Shown one piece after another: positions 42,995-52,336 of a stretch of DNA of 64,000 nucleotides (position 1 is the stretch's first letter; every line of letters starts with the position of its first letter). Origin of the DNA: Paracoccus gahaiensis (GTDB taxonomy: Bacteria; Pseudomonadota; Alphaproteobacteria; Rhodobacterales; Rhodobacteraceae); contig NZ_SUNI01000009.1 in assembly GCF_005048225.1 (NCBI RefSeq), positions 83,928 to 147,927 on the forward strand. Reading direction: 5' to 3'. The translations under genes and the position numbers were made by a program. The notes under the pieces are model-generated. The model saw only the letters and a program-made list of their open reading frames with translations, was not told where the DNA came from and made no database searches.

Positions 42995-45900
42995 CCGGGC
43001 CTGCCGGGACATGGGCCGAAACATGGGCCGGCGCGCAGGGGGCCGCCTGCTGCCCTCCCGCCCCCCAACCTTCCGCCCCCGCCTATGCAGAACTCTGCGT
43101 GACCACGAATTTCACCTTCCTCACCGGCGCCTCGCATCCCGAAGAGCTGATGACCCGTGCCGCCGAACTGGGCCTGCCCGCCATCGCCATCACCGACCGC
43201 AATTCGGTCGCGGGCGTGGTCCGGGCCTTTTCGGCGCTGAAGGAGCTGACCCGGCTGCGCGCCGAGGCCCGGGCGGCAAGCGGGGCGGCCCAGGGGCCGG
43301 TGATCCGCTCGCAGCGGGTGACCGATCACTCCAGCCGCCAGACCGTGGCGCATTTCACCGGCGAAACCCCGGCGCCCGCGCCCTCGGACCAGCCGCTGCC
43401 GCGCCTGATCGCGGGGGCGCGGCTGGTGCTGACCGACAGCCCGGTCGAGTGGCTGGCCCTGCCCACCGACCTGCCCGCCTGGTCGCGGCTGACGCGGCTT
43501 CTGTCCCTGGGCAAGCGGCGGGCGGAAAAGGGCGACTGCCTGATCTCGGCCGCCGATCTTCTGGACGGGGGCGAGGGCCTGATCCTGATCGCCCGCCCCC
43601 CCGATCCGCTGGCCTCGTCCCTGCCGGTCGCCGCCGACATCGCCCGGATGGGCCGGGCCTTTCCGGGCTGCGTCTTTCTGGGCGCGGCACCCGGCTACGA
43701 CGGGCAGGACCGGATGCGGCTGGAGCGGATGGCGGATCTGGCGCAGGCCACGGGCGCGCCGATGGTGGCGGTGGGCGAGGTCCTGATGCACCGCGCCCAT
43801 CGCCGCCCGCTGGCCGATGTGCTGACCTGCCTGCGGATCGGCTGCACCATCCACCAGCTTGGCCTGCGCCGCCTGCCCAATGCCGAGCGGCGGCTGAAAT
43901 CGGGCGCCGACATGATCCGGCTGTTCCACCGCCACCCGCAGGCGCTGGACCTGACGCTGGACATCGCCGCACGCTGCAGCTTCCGGCTGGACGACCTGAC
44001 CTATCACTATCCCGACGAGGCGCGCGACGGAGAGCCTGCGCAGGACCGGCTGGCCCGGCTGGCCGCCAAGGGGCTGCGCTGGCGCTATCCGGGCGGCGCC
44101 TCGGAGGCGATCACCGCCCGGGTCGACAAGGAGCTGGGGCTGATCGCCGTCATGGGATACGCGCCCTATTTCCTGACCGTGCACGACATCGTGGACTTTG
44201 CCCGGACGCGCGGCATCCTGTGCCAGGGGCGCGGCTCGGCGGCCAATTCGGTGATCTGCTACCTGCTGGGTATCACCGAGGTGCCACCCGAATCGATCAC
44301 CCTGATCTTCGAGCGCTTCATCAGCCGCGAGCGCGGCGAGCCCCCCGACATCGACGTGGATTTCGAGCACGAGCGGCGCGAAGAGGTGATCCAGCACATC
44401 TATGACCGCTATGGCCGCGAGCGGGCCGGGCTGACCGCGACGGTGATCCATTTCCGCACGCGCGCCGCGATCCGCGAGGTGGGCAAGGTCATGGGCCTGT
44501 CGCCCGACGTGCTGGCGGCCCTGTCGGGGCAGATCTGGGGGTTTTCCTCGGACGCGCCCAAGGATGACCGGCTGCGTGCCGCAGGGCTGGACCCGACCGA
44601 CCCGCATCTGGCGCTGACCCTGCGGCTGATCGGCGAGATCATCGGCTTTCCCCGCCATCTCAGCCAGCATGTCGGCGGCTTCGTCATCACCCATGGCCGC
44701 CTGGACGAGCTGTGCCCGATCGAGAATGCGGCGATGGCCGACCGGACCATCATCGAATGGGACAAGGACGACATCGACGCGCTTGGCCTGATGAAGGTCG
44801 ATGTGCTGGCGCTTGGCATGCTGACCGCGATCCGCAAGGCCTTCGGTCTGCTGAAGGACCACGAGGGGCTGTCGCACGATCTGGCAAACGTCCCGCAGGC
44901 CGATGCCTCGGTCTACGACATGCTGTGCCGCGCCGATGCGGTGGGGGTGTTCCAAGTGGAAAGCCGGGCGCAGCTGAACTTCCTGCCCCGGATGCGGCCG
45001 CGCAATCTGTATGATCTGGTCTGCGAGGTGGCCATCGTCCGCCCCGGCCCGATCCAGGGCGGCATGGTCCATCCCTTCCTGTCGCGCCGGCGCGGGCTGC
45101 AGCCGGTCGAGGATCTGGGGCCGGCGCTGAACAAGGTGCTGGCGCGCACCTACGGGGTGCCGCTGTTCCAGGAGCAAGCCATGCAGATCGCCGTCGTGGG
45201 CGCGGGCTTCACCCCGTCCGAGGCCGACCTGCTGCGCCGCAGCCTGGCCACCTTCAAGCGCATGGGCACCATCGGCGGCTTTCGCGACCGCTTCGTCACC
45301 GGCATGTGCGATCGCGGCTATGACGCGGATTTCGCGCAGCGCTGCTTCGCGCAGATCGAGGGCTTCGGATCCTACGGCTTTCCCGAAAGCCATGCGGCCA
45401 GCTTCGCGCGGCTGGTCTATGTCTCGGCTTGGCTCAAGCGGCACCATCAGGCGGCCTTCACCTGCGCCCTGCTGAACTCGCAGCCCATGGGGTTCTATGC
45501 CCCCGCGCAGCTGGTCCGCGATGCCCGCGACCGGGGCGTCGAGGTGCGGCCGGTCTGCGTGAACGGCAGCCTGTGGGACAACATCCTGGAACGGCGCGGG
45601 GACGGCGCGCTGGCCCTGCGGCTTGGGTTTCGCCAGATCAAGGGGCTGCGGGCCGAGGATGCGGACTGGATCGTGGCCGCCCGCGCGAACGGCTATCCCG
45701 ATGTGGAAAGTGTCTGGCGCCGCGCGGGCGTGCGTCCCGATGCGCTGGAGCGGCTGGCCGAGGGCGATGCCTTCACCGCGCTTGGCCTGTCGCGGCGCGA
45801 TGCGCTGTGGGCGGCGCGGGCGCTGCGCACACCCAAGCCTTTGCCGCTGTTCGGCGCCGATGGCGAGGGCGGGATCGAGCCCGCCGTGACGCTGCCGCCG

Positions 45901-46422
45901 ATGACCCTGGGCCAGTCGGTGATCGAGGATTACCTGTCGCTGCGCCTCAGCCTGCGCGCCCATCCGCTGGCGATCCTGCGCCAGCGCCTGCCCGAAAGCC
46001 TGCCCCATGCCCGGCTGGACGCGGCCCGGGGCCGGGTCACCGTCACCGGCCTCGTCATCACCCGCCAGCGCCCCGGCACCGCCTCGGGGGTGATCTTCCT
46101 GACGCTGGAGGACGAGACGGGCAGCTCGAACGTCGTCGTCTGGTCCCGCGTCTACGAGGCCTTCCGCAGCGCTGTCGTGGCCGGGCGCCTGCTGCGCGTC
46201 CGGGGCCGGATCGAGCGCGACGGGCCGGTGGTCCATGTCATCGCCGAGGCGATCGAGGACCTGTCGCCCTGGCTCTCGACCCTGGGCCAGCCGGTGCCGT
46301 CCGGGGCCGGGCCCGCGCCGGGGCCCGACGCCCGGCGTGGCGGTCCGGCCCGGGCCGGCAGCGCCGCGCAGCATCCGCGCGCGCAGGCGGCCAAGCTGTT
46401 TCCCAGCCGGGATTTTCACTGA
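42991..46422 (+). CDS. dnaE2: Error-prone DNA polymerase DnaE2 (ImuC)
   Basis: C-family translesion polymerase of 1143 residues. The N-terminus includes the PHP domain (VTTNFTFLTGASHPEELMTR, LGLPAIAITDRNSVAGVVRA), the palm with the catalytic triad region PPDIDVDFEHERREEVIQHI, and the SOS-form features AYAELCVTTNF. C-terminal OB-fold region has VTVTGLVITRQRPGTASGVI. Start is ATG 42991 overlapping the imuB stop. Works with ImuB in damage-induced mutagenesis. Confidence 0.96.
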   Translation: MTGPAGTWAETWAGAQGAACCPPAPQPSAPAYAELCVTTNFTFLTGASHPEELMTRAAELGLPAIAITDRNSVAGVVRAFSALKELTRLRAEARAASGAAQGPVIRSQRVTDHSSRQTVAHFTGETPAPAPSDQPLPRLIAGARLVLTDSPVEWLALPTDLPAWSRLTRLLSLGKRRAEKGDCLISAADLLDGGEGLILIARPPDPLASSLPVAADIARMGRAFPGCVFLGAAPGYDGQDRMRLERMADLAQATGAPMVAVGEVLMHRAHRRPLADVLTCLRIGCTIHQLGLRRLPNAERRLKSGADMIRLFHRHPQALDLTLDIAARCSFRLDDLTYHYPDEARDGEPAQDRLARLAAKGLRWRYPGGASEAITARVDKELGLIAVMGYAPYFLTVHDIVDFARTRGILCQGRGSAANSVICYLLGITEVPPESITLIFERFISRERGEPPDIDVDFEHERREEVIQHIYDRYGRERAGLTATVIHFRTRAAIREVGKVMGLSPDVLAALSGQIWGFSSDAPKDDRLRAAGLDPTDPHLALTLRLIGEIIGFPRHLSQHVGGFVITHGRLDELCPIENAAMADRTIIEWDKDDIDALGLMKVDVLALGMLTAIRKAFGLLKDHEGLSHDLANVPQADASVYDMLCRADAVGVFQVESRAQLNFLPRMRPRNLYDLVCEVAIVRPGPIQGGMVHPFLSRRRGLQPVEDLGPALNKVLARTYGVPLFQEQAMQIAVVGAGFTPSEADLLRRSLATFKRMGTIGGFRDRFVTGMCDRGYDADFAQRCFAQIEGFGSYGFPESHAASFARLVYVSAWLKRHHQAAFTCALLNSQPMGFYAPAQLVRDARDRGVEVRPVCVNGSLWDNILERRGDGALALRLGFRQIKGLRAEDADWIVAARANGYPDVESVWRRAGVRPDALERLAEGDAFTALGLSRRDALWAARALRTPKPLPLFGADGEGGIEPAVTLPPMTLGQSVIEDYLSLRLSLRAHPLAILRQRLPESLPHARLDAARGRVTVTGLVITRQRPGTASGVIFLTLEDETGSSNVVVWSRVYEAFRSAVVAGRLLRVRGRIERDGPVVHVIAEAIEDLSPWLSTLGQPVPSGAGPAPGPDARRGGPARAGSAAQHPRAQAAKLFPSRDFH

Positions 46423-46440
46423 CGCCTGACCCCTCCGGTT

Positions 46441-46458
46441 CCGTCACCGCAATGTCAC
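46441..46458 (+). promoter_or_regulatory. Candidate Pho box before phnC
   Basis: CCGTCAC-CGCA-ATGTCAC: two 7-mers close to CTGTCAC separated by four bases, the spacing of a PhoB half-site pair. It lies 62 bases upstream of the phnC ATG. Phosphate starvation control of phn genes by PhoB is well established. Confidence 0.55.
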
Positions 46459-46520
46459 CCGCCCGTCGGCCAACGGTCATGAAGGGCCGCTAGACGGCAC
46501 CCATGACACCCGGAGGCTTC

Positions 46521-47351
<831 letters not shown>

Positions 47352-47377
47352 ACCCACCCTCACCAAGGACGATCCCG

Positions 47378-48277
47378 ATGACCCGACTGATGACCCTGCT
47401 GGCCACCGCCGCCGCCTTCGCCACCCCCCTGCACGCGCAGGAGATCACCGAGTTCCGCATCGGCCTTCTGGGCGGCGAGAACGCCCAGGACCGCATGGCG
47501 TCGAACGAATGCCTGCGCGGCTATGCCGAAGAGGCGCTTGGCGTGCCGGTCCGCCTGTTCACCCCCGCCGATTACAACGGCGTCATCCAGGGCCTCCTGG
47601 GCGGCGCGCTGGACATGGCCTGGCTGGGCGCCTCGGCCTATGCCGCCGTCTACGTGGCCGACGAGAACGCGGTCGAGCCGGTGCTGGTCAAGACCAACCT
47701 GGACGGCAGCTACACCTATCACTCGATCGGCTTCGCCCGCACCGACAGCGGCATCACCTCGGTCGCCGATATGGAGGGCAAGTCCTTCGCCTTCGCCGAC
47801 CCGAACTCGACCTCGGGCTTCCTGATCCCCAACGTGGAACTGCCCGCCGAGGGCTATTCGATGGCCGAGGGCGAGTATTTCAGCCGCATCGGTTTTTCGG
47901 GCGGCCATGAGCAGTCGATCATCGCGGTCGTGAACGGCGATTACGATGCCGGCGTCACCTGGGCCGACGGTCAGGGCGAATGGGAAGACGGCTACAACTC
48001 GGGCGCGCTGCGCAAGGCGGCCGATGCGGGCATCGTCGACATGAACGACATCGTCGAGATCTGGAAGTCCTCGCCCATCCCGGAAGGCCCGGTCGTGCTG
48101 CGTCAGGACCTGCCCGGCGACGTCAAGCAGACCATGATCGACCTGGTCGCCGGTCTGCACGAGGCCGATCCCGACTGCGCCTATGGCGTGGCGGCGGGCG
48201 AGACGGCGGGCTTCACCCCCGTCACGCATGAGGAATACCAGACCATCATCGACATCCGCCGCGCCGAGATGAACTGA
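47378..48277 (+). CDS. phnD: Phosphonate ABC transporter substrate-binding protein
   Basis: Periplasmic binding protein of 299 residues. Signal peptide MTRLMTLLATAAAFATPLHA, then mature protein with GLLGGENAQDRMASNECLRG, PADYNGVIQGLLGGALDMAW and ADPNSTSGFLIPNVELPAEG, all characteristic of PhnD. Lies 26 bases after phnC and is followed by a terminator hairpin, so it is probably made in excess over the permeases. Confidence 0.95.
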   Translation: MTRLMTLLATAAAFATPLHAQEITEFRIGLLGGENAQDRMASNECLRGYAEEALGVPVRLFTPADYNGVIQGLLGGALDMAWLGASAYAAVYVADENAVEPVLVKTNLDGSYTYHSIGFARTDSGITSVADMEGKSFAFADPNSTSGFLIPNVELPAEGYSMAEGEYFSRIGFSGGHEQSIIAVVNGDYDAGVTWADGQGEWEDGYNSGALRKAADAGIVDMNDIVEIWKSSPIPEGPVVLRQDLPGDVKQTMIDLVAGLHEADPDCAYGVAAGETAGFTPVTHEEYQTIIDIRRAEMN

Positions 48278-48293
48278 TCCTCTTGCCCAATCC

Positions 48294-48322
48294 GGCCGGA
48301 CCCCGCGCGGGTCCGGCCTTTT
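48294..48322 (+). terminator. Terminator-like hairpin between phnD and phnE
   Basis: Perfect 10-bp stem GGCCGGACCC/GGGTCCGGCC with a 5-base loop and TTTT directly after. It has the form of a rho-independent terminator but lies inside the phnCDEE operon, 20 bases before the first permease gene start. Confidence 0.82.
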
Positions 48323-48342
48323 GCATTTCCGGGGGACCCGCG

Positions 48343-49188
48343 ATGGCATTGGCCGATATCCGCGACGACTATCTGGCGCAGACGCGCCGCAAGCGCCTCT
48401 ATGGCGGGCTGCTGGTCGTGATCTTCGTGGCCATGATGGTGTCGGGCTTTCGCATCGCCGACGGGCGCAATGCGGGCGGCTTCTGGCAGGGGCTGCATCA
48501 GGTGGGCGACTTTCCCGCCGCCCTGATCGGCGAGGCCATCGAGAAGGCCGCCAACCTGCCCCTTCACATGCTGAACGCCGTCCCGGCGCTGATCGAGACG
48601 CTGAACATCGCCCTCGTCGCCACCCTGCTGGGCTGCATGGCGGGCACCGCGCTGGCCATGGCCGCGACGCGCGGGCTGGCGCGCTGGCCGCGCCTGGTGC
48701 CGGTCGCGCGGCGCGTGTCGGATGTCTTCCGCGCGATCCCCGAGATCGTCATCGCGCTGATCCTGATCTTCATCCTGGGCGGCGGCCCGGTCCCCGCCGT
48801 CATCGCCATCGCCATCCACACGGCAGGCGCGATGGGCAAGCTGTTCTCGGAAGTGAACGAGAACGTCGATCTGAAGCCGGTCGAGGGGCTGGCCTCGGTC
48901 GGCGCCATCTGGTCGCAGCGCATCTGGCTGGGGGTGATCCCGCAGGTCGCGCCCAACTACCTGTCCTATGCGCTGCTGCGGCTGGAGGTGAACATCCGCG
49001 CCTCGGCCATCCTGGGCTTCGTGGGCGCGGGCGGCATCGGCTATGAATTGCGCAACGCCATGACCTTCGGGCAGGGCAAGTTCGATCAGGCGGCGGCGAT
49101 CTTCCTGATGCTGTTCGCCACCATCGTCGTCGTCGACCAGATCTCGGGCCTGGCCCGCAACCGCCTGACGCACGGAGCGCCTGCATGA
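48343..49188 (+). CDS. phnE: Phosphonate ABC transporter permease (first PhnE)
   Basis: A 281-residue inner-membrane permease with about six helices. N-terminus MALADIRDDYLAQTRRKRLY; permease loop EAA-type region VIPQVAPNYLSYALLRLEVN and the preceding GLASVGAIWSQRIWLG. Conserved block KLFSEVNENVDLKPVEGLAS is typical of PhnE. Strong SD GGGGGA before the ATG. Probably dimerises with the second PhnE. Confidence 0.93.
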   Translation: MALADIRDDYLAQTRRKRLYGGLLVVIFVAMMVSGFRIADGRNAGGFWQGLHQVGDFPAALIGEAIEKAANLPLHMLNAVPALIETLNIALVATLLGCMAGTALAMAATRGLARWPRLVPVARRVSDVFRAIPEIVIALILIFILGGGPVPAVIAIAIHTAGAMGKLFSEVNENVDLKPVEGLASVGAIWSQRIWLGVIPQVAPNYLSYALLRLEVNIRASAILGFVGAGGIGYELRNAMTFGQGKFDQAAAIFLMLFATIVVVDQISGLARNRLTHGAPA

Positions 49189-50543
49189 GTGCCCCCGATC
49201 TGTCCAACCCCGCCGCGAGCGCCCCGCAAAGCGCCGCCGACACCCTGCGCGACGCCACCATCCGGCTGATGGACCGCAAGCGGCGCCGGGCGCTGGCGGT
49301 GCCGGTGCTGATGCTGGTCTATCTGGTCTATGCCGCCATCTCGTTCGATCTGGCGGGGCTGGCGCAGCGGGCACGGCTGGACAATGCCGCGATCCTTTTG
49401 TCGGACATGGTCACGCACAAGGTGCATGTGGCCCGCGACAACCGGCGCGAGACCGTGCAGGTCGCCGTCGAGGGCTCGAACCGCGCGATCTATCCGGCGG
49501 ACCGCCTGCCCGACTGGATCGAGGCGCAGGACGACGTGACCCGCATCGATCTGGGCGCGGGCCATGTGGTGACCTATGACGGGCCACGCACGACCTATGA
49601 CATCCCCGGTTACGGCCCCGTGACGCTGGTGGTCGGCGAGGATATCGCGCTGGACGTGCCCGGCGGCACGGTGCCCGAGTTCATCAACGCCTCCCCCGCC
49701 CGCGTGACCATCACGACCGATCAGGGCCGCGTCACCGCCACCCGGTCGCGCACCGAGACGCTGCGCTATTTCTGGGGGTGGGAGATGTTCTTTTTCGACC
49801 TCTCCAGCCCCTTCTCGGGCCAGTCGGCGGGCGCCGTGCTGGGCACGATCCTCGGCGGCGAGCGGCTGGTGGCGGAGCAGAGCAACCTGTCCCTTGCCCT
49901 GTCCGAGTTCTGGACCAATGACATCTGGCAGCACGGCGCCGTGGCCTGGGCGATCTTCGAGACGATCCTGATGGCCTTCCTGGGCACCTTCGGCGCGGCC
50001 TTCGTGGCGCTGCCGCTGGCCTTTCTGGCCGCGCAGAACTTCACCCCCTCGCGCTGGCTGCGCTTCGCCGTGCGCCGCGTCTTCGATTTCGTGCGCGGCG
50101 TGGACGCGCTGATCTTCACCATCATCCTGTCGCGCGCCTTCGGCCCCGGCCCGCTGACCGGCGCGCTGGCGATCCTGCTGACCGACACCGGCAGCTTCGG
50201 CAAGCTGTTCTCGGAGGCGCTGGAAAACGTCGACGACAAGCCGATCGAGGGCATCCGGTCCACCGGGGCCAGCGCCATCCAGCGCTATCGCTTCGGCGTC
50301 ATCCCGCAGGTCATGCCGGTGCTGCTGTCGCAGATGCTGTATTTCCTGGAATCCAACACCCGCAGCGCCACGATCATCGGCGCGATCACCGGCGGCGGCA
50401 TCGGGCTGCTGCTGACCCAGGCCATCCAGACCACGCAGGACTGGGAGAAGGTGACCTATTACATCCTGCTGGTGGTCATCATGGTCATCGCCATGGACAG
50501 CCTGTCGGGCTGGCTGCGCCGCAAGCTGATCCGGGGCGAGTGA
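49185..50543 (+). CDS. phnE: Phosphonate ABC transporter permease (second PhnE)
   Basis: A 452-residue permease, coupled to the first by ATGA overlap. It is longer than typical because a large extracytoplasmic domain (about residues 60-190, with NRRETVQVAVEGSNRAIYPA) follows the first helix. The permease core repeats the KLFSEALENVDDKPIEGIRS and GVIPQVMPVLLSQMLYFLES motifs of the first PhnE. Two-permease phn transporters are known in alphaproteobacteria. Confidence 0.93.
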   Translation: MSAPDLSNPAASAPQSAADTLRDATIRLMDRKRRRALAVPVLMLVYLVYAAISFDLAGLAQRARLDNAAILLSDMVTHKVHVARDNRRETVQVAVEGSNRAIYPADRLPDWIEAQDDVTRIDLGAGHVVTYDGPRTTYDIPGYGPVTLVVGEDIALDVPGGTVPEFINASPARVTITTDQGRVTATRSRTETLRYFWGWEMFFFDLSSPFSGQSAGAVLGTILGGERLVAEQSNLSLALSEFWTNDIWQHGAVAWAIFETILMAFLGTFGAAFVALPLAFLAAQNFTPSRWLRFAVRRVFDFVRGVDALIFTIILSRAFGPGPLTGALAILLTDTGSFGKLFSEALENVDDKPIEGIRSTGASAIQRYRFGVIPQVMPVLLSQMLYFLESNTRSATIIGAITGGGIGLLLTQAIQTTQDWEKVTYYILLVVIMVIAMDSLSGWLRRKLIRGE

Positions 50544-50556
50544 CCCCGAGGGCGGC

Positions 50557-51267
50557 TCAGTCCGCCAGCACCAGCGTCACCCGGTCGCCGGCGAACCAGG
50601 TCCGGCCCATCTCGACCGGCCGACCCTGCAGGTCGCGGTTCAGCGCGTCGGATCTCAGGATCGGCGCGCCCCGCGCGATCCGCAGGGTCGCGGCCTGGGT
50701 CGGGCTGGCCAGCTTGGCGGTCAGGCGGGTGCTGGCGCGGGTGTAATCGGCCACCCCACAGGCAGCCAGCGCCGCCGTGATGGACTGCAGCCGCGCGGCA
50801 TGGTCGGGAAACCCCTCCAGCCAGCCGGGCAGGACCGACCGGAACAGCGCCAGCGGCTGGTCGTCGGCCAAGGAGATCCCCTCGATCACATGGACCGGAT
50901 CGCCGGGCGACAGGTCCAGCGCCTGCGCCTCGGTCGCGTCGCAGGGCCGCGTCTCCAGCCGGGTGAAGCGGTGCGCGCCGGTGCGCCCCTGCGCCGCCAG
51001 GTTCTGTGAGAACCGCACCCGGGGGCCAAGCGCATAATCCGTGGCCTGCCCGGTGACGAAGACCCCCGCCCCGCGCCGGGGTCGGACCAGACCGGCCTCG
51101 ACCAGATGGGACAGCGCATGGCGCACCGTGTGGCGGTTCACGCCGAAGCGCGCCGACAGCTGCGCCTCGGAGGGCAGGCGCGCGCCGGGCGGGTAATGGC
51201 CGCCGGTGATCTCGGCCCGCAGGCTGTCGGCGATGGATTGCCACAGGGTCGGCTTGGCGTCTGTCAT
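50557..51267 (-). CDS. phnF: Phosphonate operon repressor PhnF (GntR/UTRA)
   Basis: A 236-residue regulator: GntR winged helix (LRAEITGGHYPPGARLPSEA, RFGVNRHTVRHALSHLVEAG) and a C-terminal UTRA ligand domain (residues about 90-236, ending GRTWFAGDRVTLVLAD). PhnF represses phn genes in known systems. It is transcribed away from phnGHIJ and shares a short promoter region with phnG. Confidence 0.9.
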   Translation of the reverse strand: MTDAKPTLWQSIADSLRAEITGGHYPPGARLPSEAQLSARFGVNRHTVRHALSHLVEAGLVRPRRGAGVFVTGQATDYALGPRVRFSQNLAAQGRTGAHRFTRLETRPCDATEAQALDLSPGDPVHVIEGISLADDQPLALFRSVLPGWLEGFPDHAARLQSITAALAACGVADYTRASTRLTAKLASPTQAATLRIARGAPILRSDALNRDLQGRPVEMGRTWFAGDRVTLVLAD

Positions 51268-51310
51268 GGAAAATTCACGGGCCTTCGGGCGGGGATCGCG
51301 CTATCACTTG

Positions 51311-51324
51311 TCTAGTTGTATAGA
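51311..51324. promoter_or_regulatory. Candidate PhnF operator
   Basis: TCTAGTTGTATAGA is an inverted repeat (TCTA-N6-TAGA) in the 77 bases between divergent phnF and phnG, with a flanking CTTG to its left. TCTAGAC-type sites bind PhnF in other bacteria, so autoregulation and control of phnG are likely. Confidence 0.55.
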
Positions 51325-51344
51325 AGACTGGACAGGTTTGCAAG

Positions 51345-51782
51345 ATGTCTGCACCCCCCGATCCCCGCCGCGACTGGCTGTCCCTGATGGCGCGCTCGGC
51401 CCCCGAGCGGCTGGCCGAGGTGCTGCCCGACCTGCCCGCCCACGCCCTTCTGCGCGCGCCCGAGACAGGCACCGTCATGGTGCAGGGCCGCGTCAGCGCC
51501 ACCGGCGCGCCCTTCAATCTGGGCGAGATGACGGTGACCCGCTGCGCCATAAGGCTGGACTGCGGGACGGTGGGGCACGGCCATGTGCAGGGCCGCAGCC
51601 ACGCCCATGCCCGCCGCGCGGCGGTGGTGGATGCGCTGATGCAGACCGATGAGGCCCCGCGCCTGACGCCCCTGCTGGAGGGCTTGCGGACCACGGCGCA
51701 GGCCGCCCGCGATCTGCGCGCCGCCAAGGCCGCCGCCACCCGCGTCGAGTTCTTCACCCTGCAGCGCGGAGAAGACGCATGA
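51345..51782 (+). CDS. phnG: C-P lyase subunit PhnG
   Basis: A 145-residue subunit of the C-P lyase core complex PhnGHIJ; with PhnH, PhnI and PhnL it forms ribose-phosphonate triphosphate from ATP. Family segments: RRDWLSLMARSAPERLAEVL at the start, GAPFNLGEMTVTRCAIRLDC and VGHGHVQGRSHAHARRAAVV. First gene of the phnGHI-HAD-JKLN run; overlaps phnH as ATGA. Confidence 0.95.
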   Translation: MSAPPDPRRDWLSLMARSAPERLAEVLPDLPAHALLRAPETGTVMVQGRVSATGAPFNLGEMTVTRCAIRLDCGTVGHGHVQGRSHAHARRAAVVDALMQTDEAPRLTPLLEGLRTTAQAARDLRAAKAAATRVEFFTLQRGEDA

Positions 51783-52336
51783 GCGCCCTGACCGGGGGAT
51801 TCACCGACCCCGCCATCCAGTCGGCCCAAGGCTTCCGCATCCTGATGCAGGCCATGGCCCATCCCGGCACGATCCACGATCTGGCGCTGGCCGCGCCCCC
51901 GGCGCCTCTGGGTCGGGCGGCGGGCACGGTCCTGCTGCTCTTGGCCGATCCGACGACTCCGGTCCATCTGGCCGCCCCTGCGCCCGATCTGGCCGAGTGG
52001 CTGCGCTTTCACGCGGGCTGCCCGCTGAGCGACGCCGAGACCGCCACCCTGGCCCTGGGCCGCTGGTCCGACTTGCAGCCGCTGGACCGCTTCCCGGTGG
52101 GCCTGCCGGATTACCCCGACCGCTCGGCCACGCTGATCGTGGAACTAGACCGGCTGGAGAATGACGGGCCCCGCCTGACCGGCCCCGGGATCAAGGACCA
52201 TGCCCGCCTCTCCCTGCCCGAAACGGCGGCCTTCCGCGCCAACCACGCGCGGGCCCCGATGGGCCTCGATTTTATCCTGACCTGCGGCGACCAGCTGGCC
52301 TGCCTGCCGCGCAGCACCATCGTGGAGGACTGCTGA
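51779..52336 (+). CDS. phnH: C-P lyase subunit PhnH
   Basis: A 185-residue structural subunit of the C-P lyase complex, related in fold to PLP enzymes but without cofactor use. Recognised by GFTDPAIQSAQGFRILMQAM, ADPTTPVHLAA and HARAPMGLDFILTCGDQLAC near the end. Overlaps phnG by four bases (ATGA) and phnI by one base (TGATG). Confidence 0.94.
   Translation: MSALTGGFTDPAIQSAQGFRILMQAMAHPGTIHDLALAAPPAPLGRAAGTVLLLLADPTTPVHLAAPAPDLAEWLRFHAGCPLSDAETATLALGRWSDLQPLDRFPVGLPDYPDRSATLIVELDRLENDGPRLTGPGIKDHARLSLPETAAFRANHARAPMGLDFILTCGDQLACLPRSTIVEDC

Noticed and set aside
42901..46419. 1172-codon minus-strand ORF opposite dnaE2
   Set aside because: Antisense shadow of dnaE2; no SD or family motif.
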